A stretch of 55,780 bases of DNA from positions 1 through 55,780 of the forward strand of contig CAZLXB010000013.1 of the NCBI GenBank assembly GCA_964563545.1. The letters run 5' to 3'. The notes under the pieces were generated by a model. That model was not told the origin of the DNA. It made no database searches and saw only the letters and a program-made list of their open reading frames with translations. A program made the translations under genes and the position numbers. The DNA comes from Casp-actino8 sp964563545. GTDB taxonomy: Bacteria > Actinomycetota > Acidimicrobiia > Acidimicrobiales > Ilumatobacteraceae. Position 1 is the stretch's first letter. Each line of letters starts with the position of its first letter. Below, in pieces: positions 40,693-48,533 of the stretch.

Positions 40693-41872
40693 CGTAGATC
40701 AACGAAGCCACGGCTGCCGCAACGGCGAATGACGTGATGGCGGCGCGCACGCCGATCGCGTCCGACAACACGCCGGCCGAGGCGCTGGTGACCGACATCA
40801 TGAGCGTCACCAGCGCGAAGTCGCCGGCGATGATCCGGCCGCGCATCTCGTCCGGCGAACGCATCTGCAATCCGAAGGTGCTGAGAGTCCACTGCGCTCC
40901 ACCACCCAGATGCGCCAAGGTGATGAAGACCGCGGCGAGCGCGAAGACTGGCATCCACGCGCCGACCACGTAACAACAACTGAAGACCAGGCTCGAATAA
41001 CCGCAGACCCTGATCACCCGACCGAGGTCGTTGCCGGTGTACTTCGAAGCGAGTAACGGCCCGATACCGGCACCGAGGCCGCGGGCGCCGATCAACACGC
41101 CACGTGAGGCGTCGCCGCCTTTGAAGACGTCGGACGCCAGAACCGCGAGTTGTGACACCACGCCGCTGCCGACCGCGAACGTGGTCTTCGAGAGGATGAG
41201 AGCCAGCAGCACCGGATCCTTGCGGGCGTGGGCGAGGGCTTCGCGCATGTCGGCGACCGGTCGGAGTCGATGGCGACGCAACGCTGGATCTCGAGGAGCC
41301 TGCATCGGAGTGCGAATCGAGGCGAAGAGGAGTCCGGCGATCACGAACGACACCGCGTTGGCGATGAAGCACGCCTCGCGACCGAAGACCGACGCGAACA
41401 CTCCACCGATCGCCGCTCCGATCGCGAGCATCACACCCCACGTGGATCCGAGGATCGAGTTGGCGAGTCGCAACTCCTCTTGATCGCGCGCGATGTTGGG
41501 GATCGCCGCCGATGTCGCCGGTCCGACGAGGGCGGCGAGAGCCGACACCGTGCTCTGGAAGACGAAGGCGAGCCACACGGTGCCGTCGCCGACGAGCAGC
41601 ATGCCGAGGGCGGCCAGGGCCTGAACCATCGAGACCGCGATCAGGATCCGTCGTCGATCGAAGCGGTCGACCATGGGACCGGCCACCGGTGATGCGATGA
41701 ACGACGGCAGCGAGAACGCCACCATCACGAGCGACACGAGGAAGTTGGAGCCCGTCAGGTCGTCGACGAGTCCGACCACGGCCACGAAACTGAACCAGTC
41801 GCCGAGATACGAGATGACCTGGGCGCCGAACATCCGTCGGAAGTCCGCGTTGGAGCGAAGGAGGCGCCACAT
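40649..41872 (-). CDS. MFS transporter
   Basis: A 407-aa membrane protein with about 12 predicted helices. It opens with FRRMFGAQVISYLGDWFSFVAV, and the loop between helices 2 and 3 contains GPMVDRFDRRRIL, an MFS signature. The central basic loop separates two six-helix halves. It resembles the EntS/MFS_3 efflux group. Substrate is unknown. It lies 15 bp downstream of the nitronate-monooxygenase-like gene on the same strand and could be co-transcribed with it. The gene overlaps the convergent hydrolase gene end. Confidence 0.87.
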   Translation of the reverse strand: MWRLLRSNADFRRMFGAQVISYLGDWFSFVAVVGLVDDLTGSNFLVSLVMVAFSLPSFIASPVAGPMVDRFDRRRILIAVSMVQALAALGMLLVGDGTVWLAFVFQSTVSALAALVGPATSAAIPNIARDQEELRLANSILGSTWGVMLAIGAAIGGVFASVFGREACFIANAVSFVIAGLLFASIRTPMQAPRDPALRRHRLRPVADMREALAHARKDPVLLALILSKTTFAVGSGVVSQLAVLASDVFKGGDASRGVLIGARGLGAGIGPLLASKYTGNDLGRVIRVCGYSSLVFSCCYVVGAWMPVFALAAVFITLAHLGGGAQWTLSTFGLQMRSPDEMRGRIIAGDFALVTLMMSVTSASAGVLSDAIGVRAAITSFAVAAAVASLIYVNATRHLHMQLPHP

Positions 41873-41887
41873 GTTCGGCGGTGTCGG

Positions 41888-42853
41888 TCAGGAACGGACG
41901 CGCTGCATGGCCGCGATCACGCGCTCGGCCTCGGCCACCACTTGGCGGACGATGTCGCCGGCCGGGGTGAGTTCGGTGATCGCACCCACACCCTGTCCGC
42001 ACGGCATGAACTCGCGCTTCGGGTCGACATCCACGTCGGGGGACGCGCCCATGTGATTGGCGCCGGCCTTGGCCGACTCGAAGGCCTGTTCGGGGAACTT
42101 TTTCAGTTCCTCGGGATGTTCCTCGAAGTAATTGGTCCAGTCGGTGCGCACCACCCGACACGTCTTGCCGGTGTACGCGCGCGAGATCACGGTGCCGTCC
42201 TCGGGAAGCGCGACGAGGGTTTCTTTGTAGGCGCGGGGCGCGTGGGCCTCGGGAGTGGCGATGAAGCGCGTGCCCATCCACACACCGTCGGCACCGAGGG
42301 CGATGGAGGCCGCCAGACCCCGACCGTCGAAGAGTCCGCCGGCGGCCACGACGGGCACCTTCTCACCGACGGCATCGACGACCTGCGGGACGAGAGCCAT
42401 GGTCGCAACCGTTCCGGTGTGTCCACCACCTTCGGTTCCCTGTGCGACCACGAAGTCACAACCGCTCGCCACCGCCGCCACGGCGTGACGAACCTTGCCG
42501 CACATCGAACCCACGAGGATGTTGTTCTGGTGTAGAACGTCGACGATCTCACGGGGAACCCCGAGGCCGGCCACGAAGATGCGAGCTCCACCGCGGATGA
42601 TGCTCTCGACGTCGCGTTCCAGCTGACCGGGAACGGCGGTCAGAAGATCGACGCCGAACGGTTTGCTGGTGAGCGTCTTGACCATCCCGATTTCCTCATC
42701 GAGTTGACCGGGTCGCATGGGAGCCGCTCCGAAGGTGCCGATGCCGCCGGCTTCGCTCACGGCGGCGACGAGTTGCGAATACGACACGCCGCCCATGCCG
42801 GCGAGCATGACCGGGTGCTCGATGTCGAGGAGTTCCGTCAGACGAGTCTTCAT
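41888..42853 (-). CDS. Nitronate monooxygenase (2-nitropropane dioxygenase)-like FMN protein
   Basis: A 321-aa TIM-barrel flavoprotein with PVMLAGMGGVSYSQLVAAVSEAGG at the start, CDFVVAQGTEGGGHTG (FMN phosphate loop and conserved histidine) and GADGVWMGTRFIAT. These are landmarks of the NPD family that oxidises alkyl nitronates; relatives also include enoyl-reductase-like FMN enzymes, so the exact reaction is open. ATG 42853 is preceded by TACGGT ending 7 nt upstream, which fixes the start against longer upstream frames. Confidence 0.88.
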   Translation of the reverse strand: MKTRLTELLDIEHPVMLAGMGGVSYSQLVAAVSEAGGIGTFGAAPMRPGQLDEEIGMVKTLTSKPFGVDLLTAVPGQLERDVESIIRGGARIFVAGLGVPREIVDVLHQNNILVGSMCGKVRHAVAAVASGCDFVVAQGTEGGGHTGTVATMALVPQVVDAVGEKVPVVAAGGLFDGRGLAASIALGADGVWMGTRFIATPEAHAPRAYKETLVALPEDGTVISRAYTGKTCRVVRTDWTNYFEEHPEELKKFPEQAFESAKAGANHMGASPDVDVDPKREFMPCGQGVGAITELTPAGDIVRQVVAEAERVIAAMQRVRS

Positions 42854-42860
42854 CTCCGAC

Positions 42861-42866
42861 ACCGTA
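42861..42866 (-). promoter_or_regulatory. -10 element (TACGGT), leaderless promoter
   Basis: On the minus strand TACGGT ends 7 nt before ATG 42853. It lies in the 43-bp gap after the geranylgeranyl-reductase-like gene. Confidence 0.55.
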
Positions 42867-42896
42867 CCCGCCCGCGGTGCCGTCGACCCTTGGGAG

Positions 42897-44120
42897 TCAG
42901 CGTCGGTACGCGCCCTCTTGGCGGAGAAGTCGGCGGTGCCAACGTCGGGGAGTGAGGAGCACGGCACGGGGTTCGTCCTCGAACATCCAGCGGGCGAACT
43001 TCTCGCGTCCCCAGCGACCCGCGTGATCGAGGACCGAGATGGCACCTCGTGCGCCACGACGGTGGGCGAGGATCCGGGAGAGCCGTTGCGACATCCGATG
43101 ATCGGCGAGCAGGTGATGATCGACGGCTCGCCGGTAGTTGCGTCGCACATCGACGGGTTCGCCGCCGATGACGACGGCCCGCGCCGCCTCGACTCCGGTG
43201 AGAAGTGCCTGGCCGATGCCCTCGCCGGTGAGCGTGTCGGTCGCCATTGCGGCATCACCCACGAACAACACGCGTCCCGAACCGGTCACGGCTTGGTCGA
43301 TACGCGCCGGAATCGGCCAGGCGGTGGGACGTCCTTCCATCACGGCCGAGGGTCCGAGTGCTTCGCGGATGTGCGGACGCGCGAGCAGATCGCTCCAGAG
43401 CTGCTTCATGTCCCGGCCCTTGCGCGCACCGTCGCGCAGCACACCGAAACCGAAGTTGGCCCGTCCCCCCGGTAGCGGAAAACTCCACGCGTAACCGGGA
43501 AGAAGGTCGTCGTCGAACCACACGATCAGTCGCTCGGCCGCCACCCCGGTCACGTTGGACGCGTACTGACGAAACGCGTGCCACTCGCCGAGGTAGTCGG
43601 TCGGAGTCAGCCCGAGTGAACGGCGAACCGGACTCCACATGCCGTCGGCGGCGATCAGCCACGGAGAACGGATCCGGTGGTTGCCCTCCTCGGACGTCGT
43701 GTCGACGATCAGCGCGTCGTCGAGCACCGTGAGTCCGGAGAAGGCATGACCCTCGCGTACGTCGGCTCCGTTCTCGCGCGCGAGATCGACGAGAGCCTGA
43801 TCGAGTTCCTGCCGCGGGGTGACGGCTGCGAAACGGCCGGTCGCAGGCAGGGGTAAGCGGACTTCGCGTCCACTCGGCGATCGCAGCCATGCCTCGGAGA
43901 CGTCCTGCCACGAAGGAACTCGATCCGGATCGAAACCGAGGTCTTCGAGTTGGCGGAGGGCGAGGGTGGTGAGGCCGTCCCCGCAGCACTTGTCGCGGGG
44001 GAATCGGGCCTTGTCGATGACGATCACCGAGAGCCCGGCCCGCCGGGCGGTGATGGCGGCGGCGGTGCCGGCCGGACCGGCTCCGATCACCACGAGGTCG
44101 GCGGAATCTTCGGCGGGCAC
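42897..44120 (-). CDS. Geranylgeranyl-reductase-like FAD oxidoreductase
   Basis: A 407-aa flavoprotein. The dinucleotide fold VIGAGPAGTAAA starts at residue 11, followed by FPRDKCCGDGLTTLAL, where the Cys-Cys-Gly-Asp segment is the family signature. GDAAMATDTLTGEGIGQAL is the second FAD motif. The family saturates isoprenoid chains, for example of menaquinone or archaeal-type lipids. The GTG start is chosen because a TAACCT -10 ends 6 nt upstream; the in-frame TTG at 44126 lies inside that gap. Confidence 0.88.
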   Translation of the reverse strand: MPAEDSADLVVIGAGPAGTAAAITARRAGLSVIVIDKARFPRDKCCGDGLTTLALRQLEDLGFDPDRVPSWQDVSEAWLRSPSGREVRLPLPATGRFAAVTPRQELDQALVDLARENGADVREGHAFSGLTVLDDALIVDTTSEEGNHRIRSPWLIAADGMWSPVRRSLGLTPTDYLGEWHAFRQYASNVTGVAAERLIVWFDDDLLPGYAWSFPLPGGRANFGFGVLRDGARKGRDMKQLWSDLLARPHIREALGPSAVMEGRPTAWPIPARIDQAVTGSGRVLFVGDAAMATDTLTGEGIGQALLTGVEAARAVVIGGEPVDVRRNYRRAVDHHLLADHRMSQRLSRILAHRRGARGAISVLDHAGRWGREKFARWMFEDEPRAVLLTPRRWHRRLLRQEGAYRR

Positions 44121-44126
44121 GGCCAA

Positions 44127-44132
44127 AGGTTA
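44127..44132 (-). promoter_or_regulatory. -10 element (TAACCT), leaderless promoter
   Basis: On the minus strand TAACCT ends 6 nt before GTG 44120, in a 107-bp divergent region. Confidence 0.45.
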
Positions 44133-44227
44133 GGAGTGCTGGTCGGCTGGTGCCCGACCAGATGGCCGTTCCTATGATCGTCTGCGCAGAAGTCACAGGC
44201 CCACGGGCCGCGTCACGGAGGAGCCCC

Positions 44228-45145
44228 ATGGCCAGGTTGTGCGAAGGAAGAATCGTGATCGTGACCGGGGCCGGTCGTGGTATCGGACGTGAACACGCGC
44301 TGAGCCTCGCGGCGCAAGGTGCCAAGGTCGTGGTGAACGACCTCGGTGGCAACGTCGACGGCAGCGGTGGCGATCTCTCACCGGCCCAGCAAGTGGTGGC
44401 CGAGATCGAGGCCATGGGTGGCCAGGCCGTGGCCAACGGCGACAGCGTCAGTGACTGGAACGGTGCGCAACGACTCATCCAGACGGCGGTCGACGCGTTC
44501 GGCGATCTCCATGCCGTGGTCAACAACGCTGGCATTCTTCGCGATCGCATGCTCTTCTCGATGGCCGAGGAAGAGTGGGATGCCGTCATCAACGTGCACC
44601 TGAAGGGCACCTTCGCGCCGAGCCGCTTCGCGTGTTCGTATTGGCGTGAGCGCTCCAAGAACGGTCAGCCCGTCGACGGCCGCATCATCAACACCACGTC
44701 GGTTTCCGGCATCTACGGCAACGCCGGCCAGACCAACTACGGGGCGGCCAAAGCCGGCATCGCCGCCTTCACCAATATCGCGGCCATCGAGATGGCCCGT
44801 TACGGCGTGACCGTCAATGCGGTCGCACCCGTGGCTCTCACGCGCATGACCGAAGGGCTCGGACCGGCTCCCGAGACCGATGAAGATCGTGAACGTCGCT
44901 CGCCACGTTGGATTGCACCGATCGTGACCTGGCTCGCGTCGGAGGAGTCGAAGGCGGTCACCGGGCGCGTGTTCGAGGCGAGTGGCGACGTTCTGGCCGT
45001 GGCCGAGGGTTGGGTTCGTGGACCGCGTGTGGCCCCGGTCGATGATCCGACCAAACTCGGACCGATCGTGGCCGACCTCGTGGCCAAAGCCCGCAAGAAC
45101 TCGGGAATGAACGGTGAGCCCGGAGGCTGGCCGCAACCCAAGTGA
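44228..45145 (+). CDS. SDR-type 3-hydroxyacyl-CoA dehydrogenase
   Basis: A 305-aa SDR with TGAGRGIG at residues 13-20, VNDLGGNVDGSGG after strand 2, NNAGILRD, the serine in NTTSVSG and catalytic YGAAK. It has the same extended form as the SDR at 27908, which matches the dehydrogenase module of multifunctional enzyme type 2. A MaoC-type hydratase follows, so the pair would hydrate enoyl-CoA and oxidise the hydroxyacyl-CoA. The ATG has GGAGGAG as ribosome-binding site at about 44217-44223. An in-frame ATG at 44150 lacks one. Confidence 0.9.
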   Translation: MARLCEGRIVIVTGAGRGIGREHALSLAAQGAKVVVNDLGGNVDGSGGDLSPAQQVVAEIEAMGGQAVANGDSVSDWNGAQRLIQTAVDAFGDLHAVVNNAGILRDRMLFSMAEEEWDAVINVHLKGTFAPSRFACSYWRERSKNGQPVDGRIINTTSVSGIYGNAGQTNYGAAKAGIAAFTNIAAIEMARYGVTVNAVAPVALTRMTEGLGPAPETDEDRERRSPRWIAPIVTWLASEESKAVTGRVFEASGDVLAVAEGWVRGPRVAPVDDPTKLGPIVADLVAKARKNSGMNGEPGGWPQPK

Positions 45146-45151
45146 CCATCG

Positions 45152-45168
45152 GGTCGTCGTCGACGACC
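45152..45168 (+). other. Hairpin in the SDR-MaoC gap
   Basis: GGTCGTC (45152-45158) pairs with GACGACC (45162-45168) around a 3-nt loop, 6 nt after the SDR stop. It may attenuate or stabilise the upstream message. Confidence 0.45.
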
Positions 45169-45246
45169 ACCGAACGACCGCTCATTCGACAACGAACAAC
45201 CATCACGCACGAAGACCAACGAACAAAAACGAATAAAGGAGACAAC
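45169..45246 (+). promoter_or_regulatory. A/C-rich leader with three 9-bp repeats and strong ribosome-binding site
   Basis: The leader contains AACGAACAA at 45191-45199 and 45218-45226 and AACGAATAA at 45228-45236, in a tract nearly free of G and T. AAAGGAG at 45235-45241 is the best ribosome-binding site in the window, with 5-nt spacing to ATG 45247. It suggests high expression of the MaoC gene. Confidence 0.5.
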
Positions 45247-46098
45247 ATGCCCCTCAACCCAGCAGCAGTCGGAGCCGTCGGCGACGTGCGCACGATGTCG
45301 TGGAACTCGAAAGACGCCTTGTTGTACGCAGTGGGTATCGGAGCCGGATCCGACGACCTCGCCTTCTCCACCGAGAACACCAAGGGTGTCGATCAGGTCG
45401 TCTTCCCGACCTTTGCCGTCGTGGCCGGATCGGGCACCGCATCGGCGGGCAAGAGCGCCATGGGCGAGATCGGCAGTTTCAACTGGGCGATGCTCGTCCA
45501 CGGCTCGCAGGCCATCACGTTGCATCGTCCCATCCCGGTGGAAGCGCAGGCCACCACACAGGACAAGGTCGTCGCGATGTACGACAAGGGCAAAGCGGCC
45601 GTGGTCGTGACCGAGGCCGAGGTGAAGTTGGCGAGTGGCGAGCCGCTCTGGACCACCCGCTCGTCGGTGTTCATCCGCGGCGAAGGCGGTTGGGGTGGCG
45701 ATCGCGGTCCGTCGGGTCCGCAGAACGAGCCGCCGGCGAAGTCGCCCGATCACGAGGTGACTTTGCAGACCCTGCCCGACCAGGCGTTCGTGTATCGCCT
45801 GTCGGGTGACCGCAACCCTCTGCACACCGACCCGTCGTTCGCCGCGCTCGGCGGATTCGACCGCCCGATCCTCCACGGTCTGTGCACCTATGGTTTCACC
45901 GGTCGAGCCTTGTTGAAGTCGCTCTGCGACAACGACGTCAACCGTTTCAAGCACATCGAGGGACGCTTCTCATCCCCGGTTCTGCCGGGTGACGCGCTGA
46001 CGGTGCGGATCTGGAAGACCGCGGCGGGTGAAGCGGTGTTCACCACTTCGGTGGGCGATCGCGTCGTGATCGACCAGGGACTGGTCCGCTACTCCTGA
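45247..46098 (+). CDS. MaoC-like (R)-specific enoyl-CoA hydratase 2
   Basis: A 283-aa double-hot-dog hydratase. The catalytic signature YRLSGDRNPLHTDP has D188, N190 and H193 in the arrangement of hydratase 2, and FDRPILHGLCTYGF follows. The N-terminal half is the degenerate hot-dog that binds the acyl chain. It converts trans-2-enoyl-CoA to (3R)-hydroxyacyl-CoA, the substrate for the SDR just upstream. Together they equal the two catalytic domains of MFE-2 as separate proteins. Confidence 0.92.
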   Translation: MPLNPAAVGAVGDVRTMSWNSKDALLYAVGIGAGSDDLAFSTENTKGVDQVVFPTFAVVAGSGTASAGKSAMGEIGSFNWAMLVHGSQAITLHRPIPVEAQATTQDKVVAMYDKGKAAVVVTEAEVKLASGEPLWTTRSSVFIRGEGGWGGDRGPSGPQNEPPAKSPDHEVTLQTLPDQAFVYRLSGDRNPLHTDPSFAALGGFDRPILHGLCTYGFTGRALLKSLCDNDVNRFKHIEGRFSSPVLPGDALTVRIWKTAAGEAVFTTSVGDRVVIDQGLVRYS

Positions 46099-46106
46099 TC
46101 GGGTGT

Positions 46107-46120
46107 CGGACGAAAGTCCG
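46107..46120. terminator. GAAA-tetraloop hairpin between convergent genes
   Basis: CGGAC-GAAA-GTCCG forms a 5-bp stem with a stable tetraloop in the 26-bp gap between MaoC and nucS. It could serve as terminator in either direction but lacks a T-tract. Confidence 0.4.
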
Positions 46121-46124
46121 CCGG

Positions 46125-46784
46125 TCAGAACAACCGGAGTTCTTCGGGTCGACGACCTCGTAGGTCGTCGTAGTCGACTTCGACACACGAGATTCCGCGC
46201 GCCTCGGCGATGGTCTTGGCCTGGGGTTTGATGGTCTGGGCGACGAACGTGCCGCGGAGGTTCTTGAGCGTCGTGTCGGGGCGGAGAACCTCGAGGTAGC
46301 GCGCCAGCTGCTCGACTCCATCGATCTCGCCGCGACGTTTGATCTCCACGGCGACGAAATCTCCGTTGGCGTCTCGGCACATCAGATCGACCGGTCCGAT
46401 GGATGTCGGCCATTCGCGCCGCACGAGGGTGAGGCCGTGTTCGATCGCGTCGGGGATCGCGGCGAGGAGTTCCTGCAAGTGCGCCTCGACGCCGTCCTTG
46501 ACGAGTCCGGGATCCTCGCCGAGTTCGTGGGCGGAATCCGACAGAACCTCATGAAAGGTGATCGTGAGCGTCTCGCCCTTCGGATTGGTGACGGTCCACA
46601 CGCCTTCGGTCTCCAAGATCGTGTTCGGAGCGTTCATCCAGTTGAGTGGCTTGTAAGCACCGCCATCACTGTGAATCGCCACGCATCCGTCGGCCTTCAC
46701 CATCACGAGTCGGGTGGCCTCGGGTAATTGGGCATCGAGGCGGCCCGTGTATTCGACACTGCAGCGGGCGACGACGAGGCGCAT
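46125..46784 (-). CDS. nucS: Mismatch-specific endonuclease NucS/EndoMS
   Basis: A 219-aa nuclease that cuts DNA at mismatches and stands in for MutS/MutL in actinobacteria and archaea. The N-terminal DNA-binding half begins MRLVVARCSVEYTGRLDAQLPEATRL, a highly conserved start (the gene is leadered or has a TAATTT about 10 nt upstream). The catalytic PD-(D/E)xK core is PVDLMCRDANGDFVAVEIKRRG. The protein ends in EELRLF, the C-terminal motif by which NucS binds the beta clamp. Confidence 0.95.
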   Translation of the reverse strand: MRLVVARCSVEYTGRLDAQLPEATRLVMVKADGCVAIHSDGGAYKPLNWMNAPNTILETEGVWTVTNPKGETLTITFHEVLSDSAHELGEDPGLVKDGVEAHLQELLAAIPDAIEHGLTLVRREWPTSIGPVDLMCRDANGDFVAVEIKRRGEIDGVEQLARYLEVLRPDTTLKNLRGTFVAQTIKPQAKTIAEARGISCVEVDYDDLRGRRPEELRLF

Positions 46785-46823
46785 GACGTCGGCGAAATTA
46801 GCCCAAACGGGACCCGGGAGACC

Positions 46824-48419
46824 TCAACGGCCGACGTGTTCGCGCATGCGACGCTGGATCAGGTCGCGTCGCGCTTGCAATTCCTTGTAGGTGAGACCGT
46901 TGACGTCGGCGTCGAGTCCGAGCGATGCCTTCACGCCGGTCAGATCGAACTCGACCGTCGAAGCGTCGACGCCGAGCTCACGGCCGAGGCGTTCGCCGTG
47001 ACGCGTGGCGAAGAGAATCGAGATGTTGGCGACCTCGGCGAGTATGTCGAGTTCGGGGGCGAGCCGGGCGATGGCCCCGTCGAGGAACACCATGTTCTTC
47101 ACGTACAACATGAGTTCCTTGGGTAAACGGGCTCCGTATCCGAGCAGAGCTTTCACGACTCGCTGTACCTCGGCGACCATCTGCTCGCCGGTGAGAGACG
47201 TGGGATCGATGGGGGCCTGATCGAGACGTAGATCCCTGATCACTGCATCGAGGTCGGTGTCGCGGGGCAAAGCACCGAGGTCGCGCAGCGCCGCCATCTG
47301 ACCCTTGATGTCGTTGGTGGTGGCCGAGAGCATGAGCCGAAGGAACGCGAGGCGTCTCTCGTGCGACAAGCGCGCAACGATGCCGAAGTCGAGGAGCGCG
47401 GTACGTCCATCGGCGAGAACGAAGAGGTTGCCGCCGTGCAGATCGCCGTGGAACACGCCGTGCACCATGGCGCCTTCCATGAAAGCGATCATGCCCGTGC
47501 GGATCACGTTCTCCGTGTCGATCCCGGCGTCCTTCATGCCGGCCACGTCGTCGAAGTTGAAGCCCGAGATCCGCTCCATCACGAGGACGCGGCGGGTCAC
47601 GAGGGTCGGGTGGGGTCGCGGGACGACGTACCCGTCTTGACCGAGATCGCGCAGCATCGTGGCGACATCGATCATGTTGGCGGCTTCGAGACGGAAGTCG
47701 AGCTCTTCGACGATCGTCTCGGCGAAGAGCTCCACGAGGGCCGGCGGATTGGCGAGGGCGGCGATCGGAATCCGGCCCACGAGGTGAGGCGCGATGAAAC
47801 TCATGACGCGCAGGTCCTTGCGGACGAGCTCGGCGACGCGGGGCCGCTGCACCTTGACGACGACGTTCTCGCCGGTTCGGAGTCGGGCCGCGTGCACTTG
47901 GGCGATCGAGGCCGCCGCCAACGCCTTTTCGTCGAACCATTCGAAGACGTCCTCGAGTCGCGCGCCGAGGTCTTGTTCGACGGTCAGGCGAACGGTGGCG
48001 AAAGGCTCGGCCGGGACCTGGTCGCGACACATCTTGAACTGATCGACGAGTTCGCTCGGGAACAGACCTTCACCCGACGAGATGATCTGACCAAGCTTGA
48101 TGTAGGTCGGCCCGAGGATCTCCACGGCCTTGCGAAGGCGGAGCGAGAGATCGGCGCGACTCTCGGTCGGGTCGGCATAGCGGTTGCGCCGTTGGCGAAC
48201 AAACCAAGGGGCGAGCGCACCGCCGATGTGACGGGCCACGGTCACGACGCGCGGACCCGGGGGTATGCGGGTCGGTTTGGTGAGCCGGGGAACATCGGCG
48301 CGGGCCTCGGCCCGCAGAACCGGTGCGAGCGATGCCCAGCGGATCTCGTCGCGATCGAGTGTCCACGGCCCATCGGCCGTGAAAGCACCCCATGTCCGAT
48401 CGGTCGCGGCCTCGCTCAC
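46824..48419 (-). CDS. ABC1/UbiB/AarF-family atypical kinase
   Basis: A 531-aa ABC1-type kinase. The KxGQ motif is LGPTYIKLGQIIS at about residue 105, the ATP-binding lysine is in VVVKVQRPRV, and the metal-binding aspartate in LDFGIVARL, after HGDLHGGNLF. Family members act in ubiquinone or other isoprenoid-lipid homeostasis; in actinobacteria the substrate is not known. The GTG start is 6 nt after CAGACT on the minus strand, a weak -10 candidate. It is divergent from the PEP-utiliser-like gene. Confidence 0.9.
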   Translation of the reverse strand: MSEAATDRTWGAFTADGPWTLDRDEIRWASLAPVLRAEARADVPRLTKPTRIPPGPRVVTVARHIGGALAPWFVRQRRNRYADPTESRADLSLRLRKAVEILGPTYIKLGQIISSGEGLFPSELVDQFKMCRDQVPAEPFATVRLTVEQDLGARLEDVFEWFDEKALAAASIAQVHAARLRTGENVVVKVQRPRVAELVRKDLRVMSFIAPHLVGRIPIAALANPPALVELFAETIVEELDFRLEAANMIDVATMLRDLGQDGYVVPRPHPTLVTRRVLVMERISGFNFDDVAGMKDAGIDTENVIRTGMIAFMEGAMVHGVFHGDLHGGNLFVLADGRTALLDFGIVARLSHERRLAFLRLMLSATTNDIKGQMAALRDLGALPRDTDLDAVIRDLRLDQAPIDPTSLTGEQMVAEVQRVVKALLGYGARLPKELMLYVKNMVFLDGAIARLAPELDILAEVANISILFATRHGERLGRELGVDASTVEFDLTGVKASLGLDADVNGLTYKELQARRDLIQRRMREHVGR

Positions 48420-48533
48420 CTCCGAAGTCTGCCCAGCAGTGTCGAGGTTTTCCTGTCGGAGCCCATTCCGACGGGGTGACTATTGTCCTCCGGGGAGCGG
48501 TCCGGTGACGGACCTCGAGATTGCGGGGGAGCG

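Noticed and set aside
45191..45236. A small CRISPR-like or tandem repeat array
   Set aside because: The three 9-mers have irregular spacing (27 and 10 bp) and no spacers of repeat size. They fit a 5' leader better.
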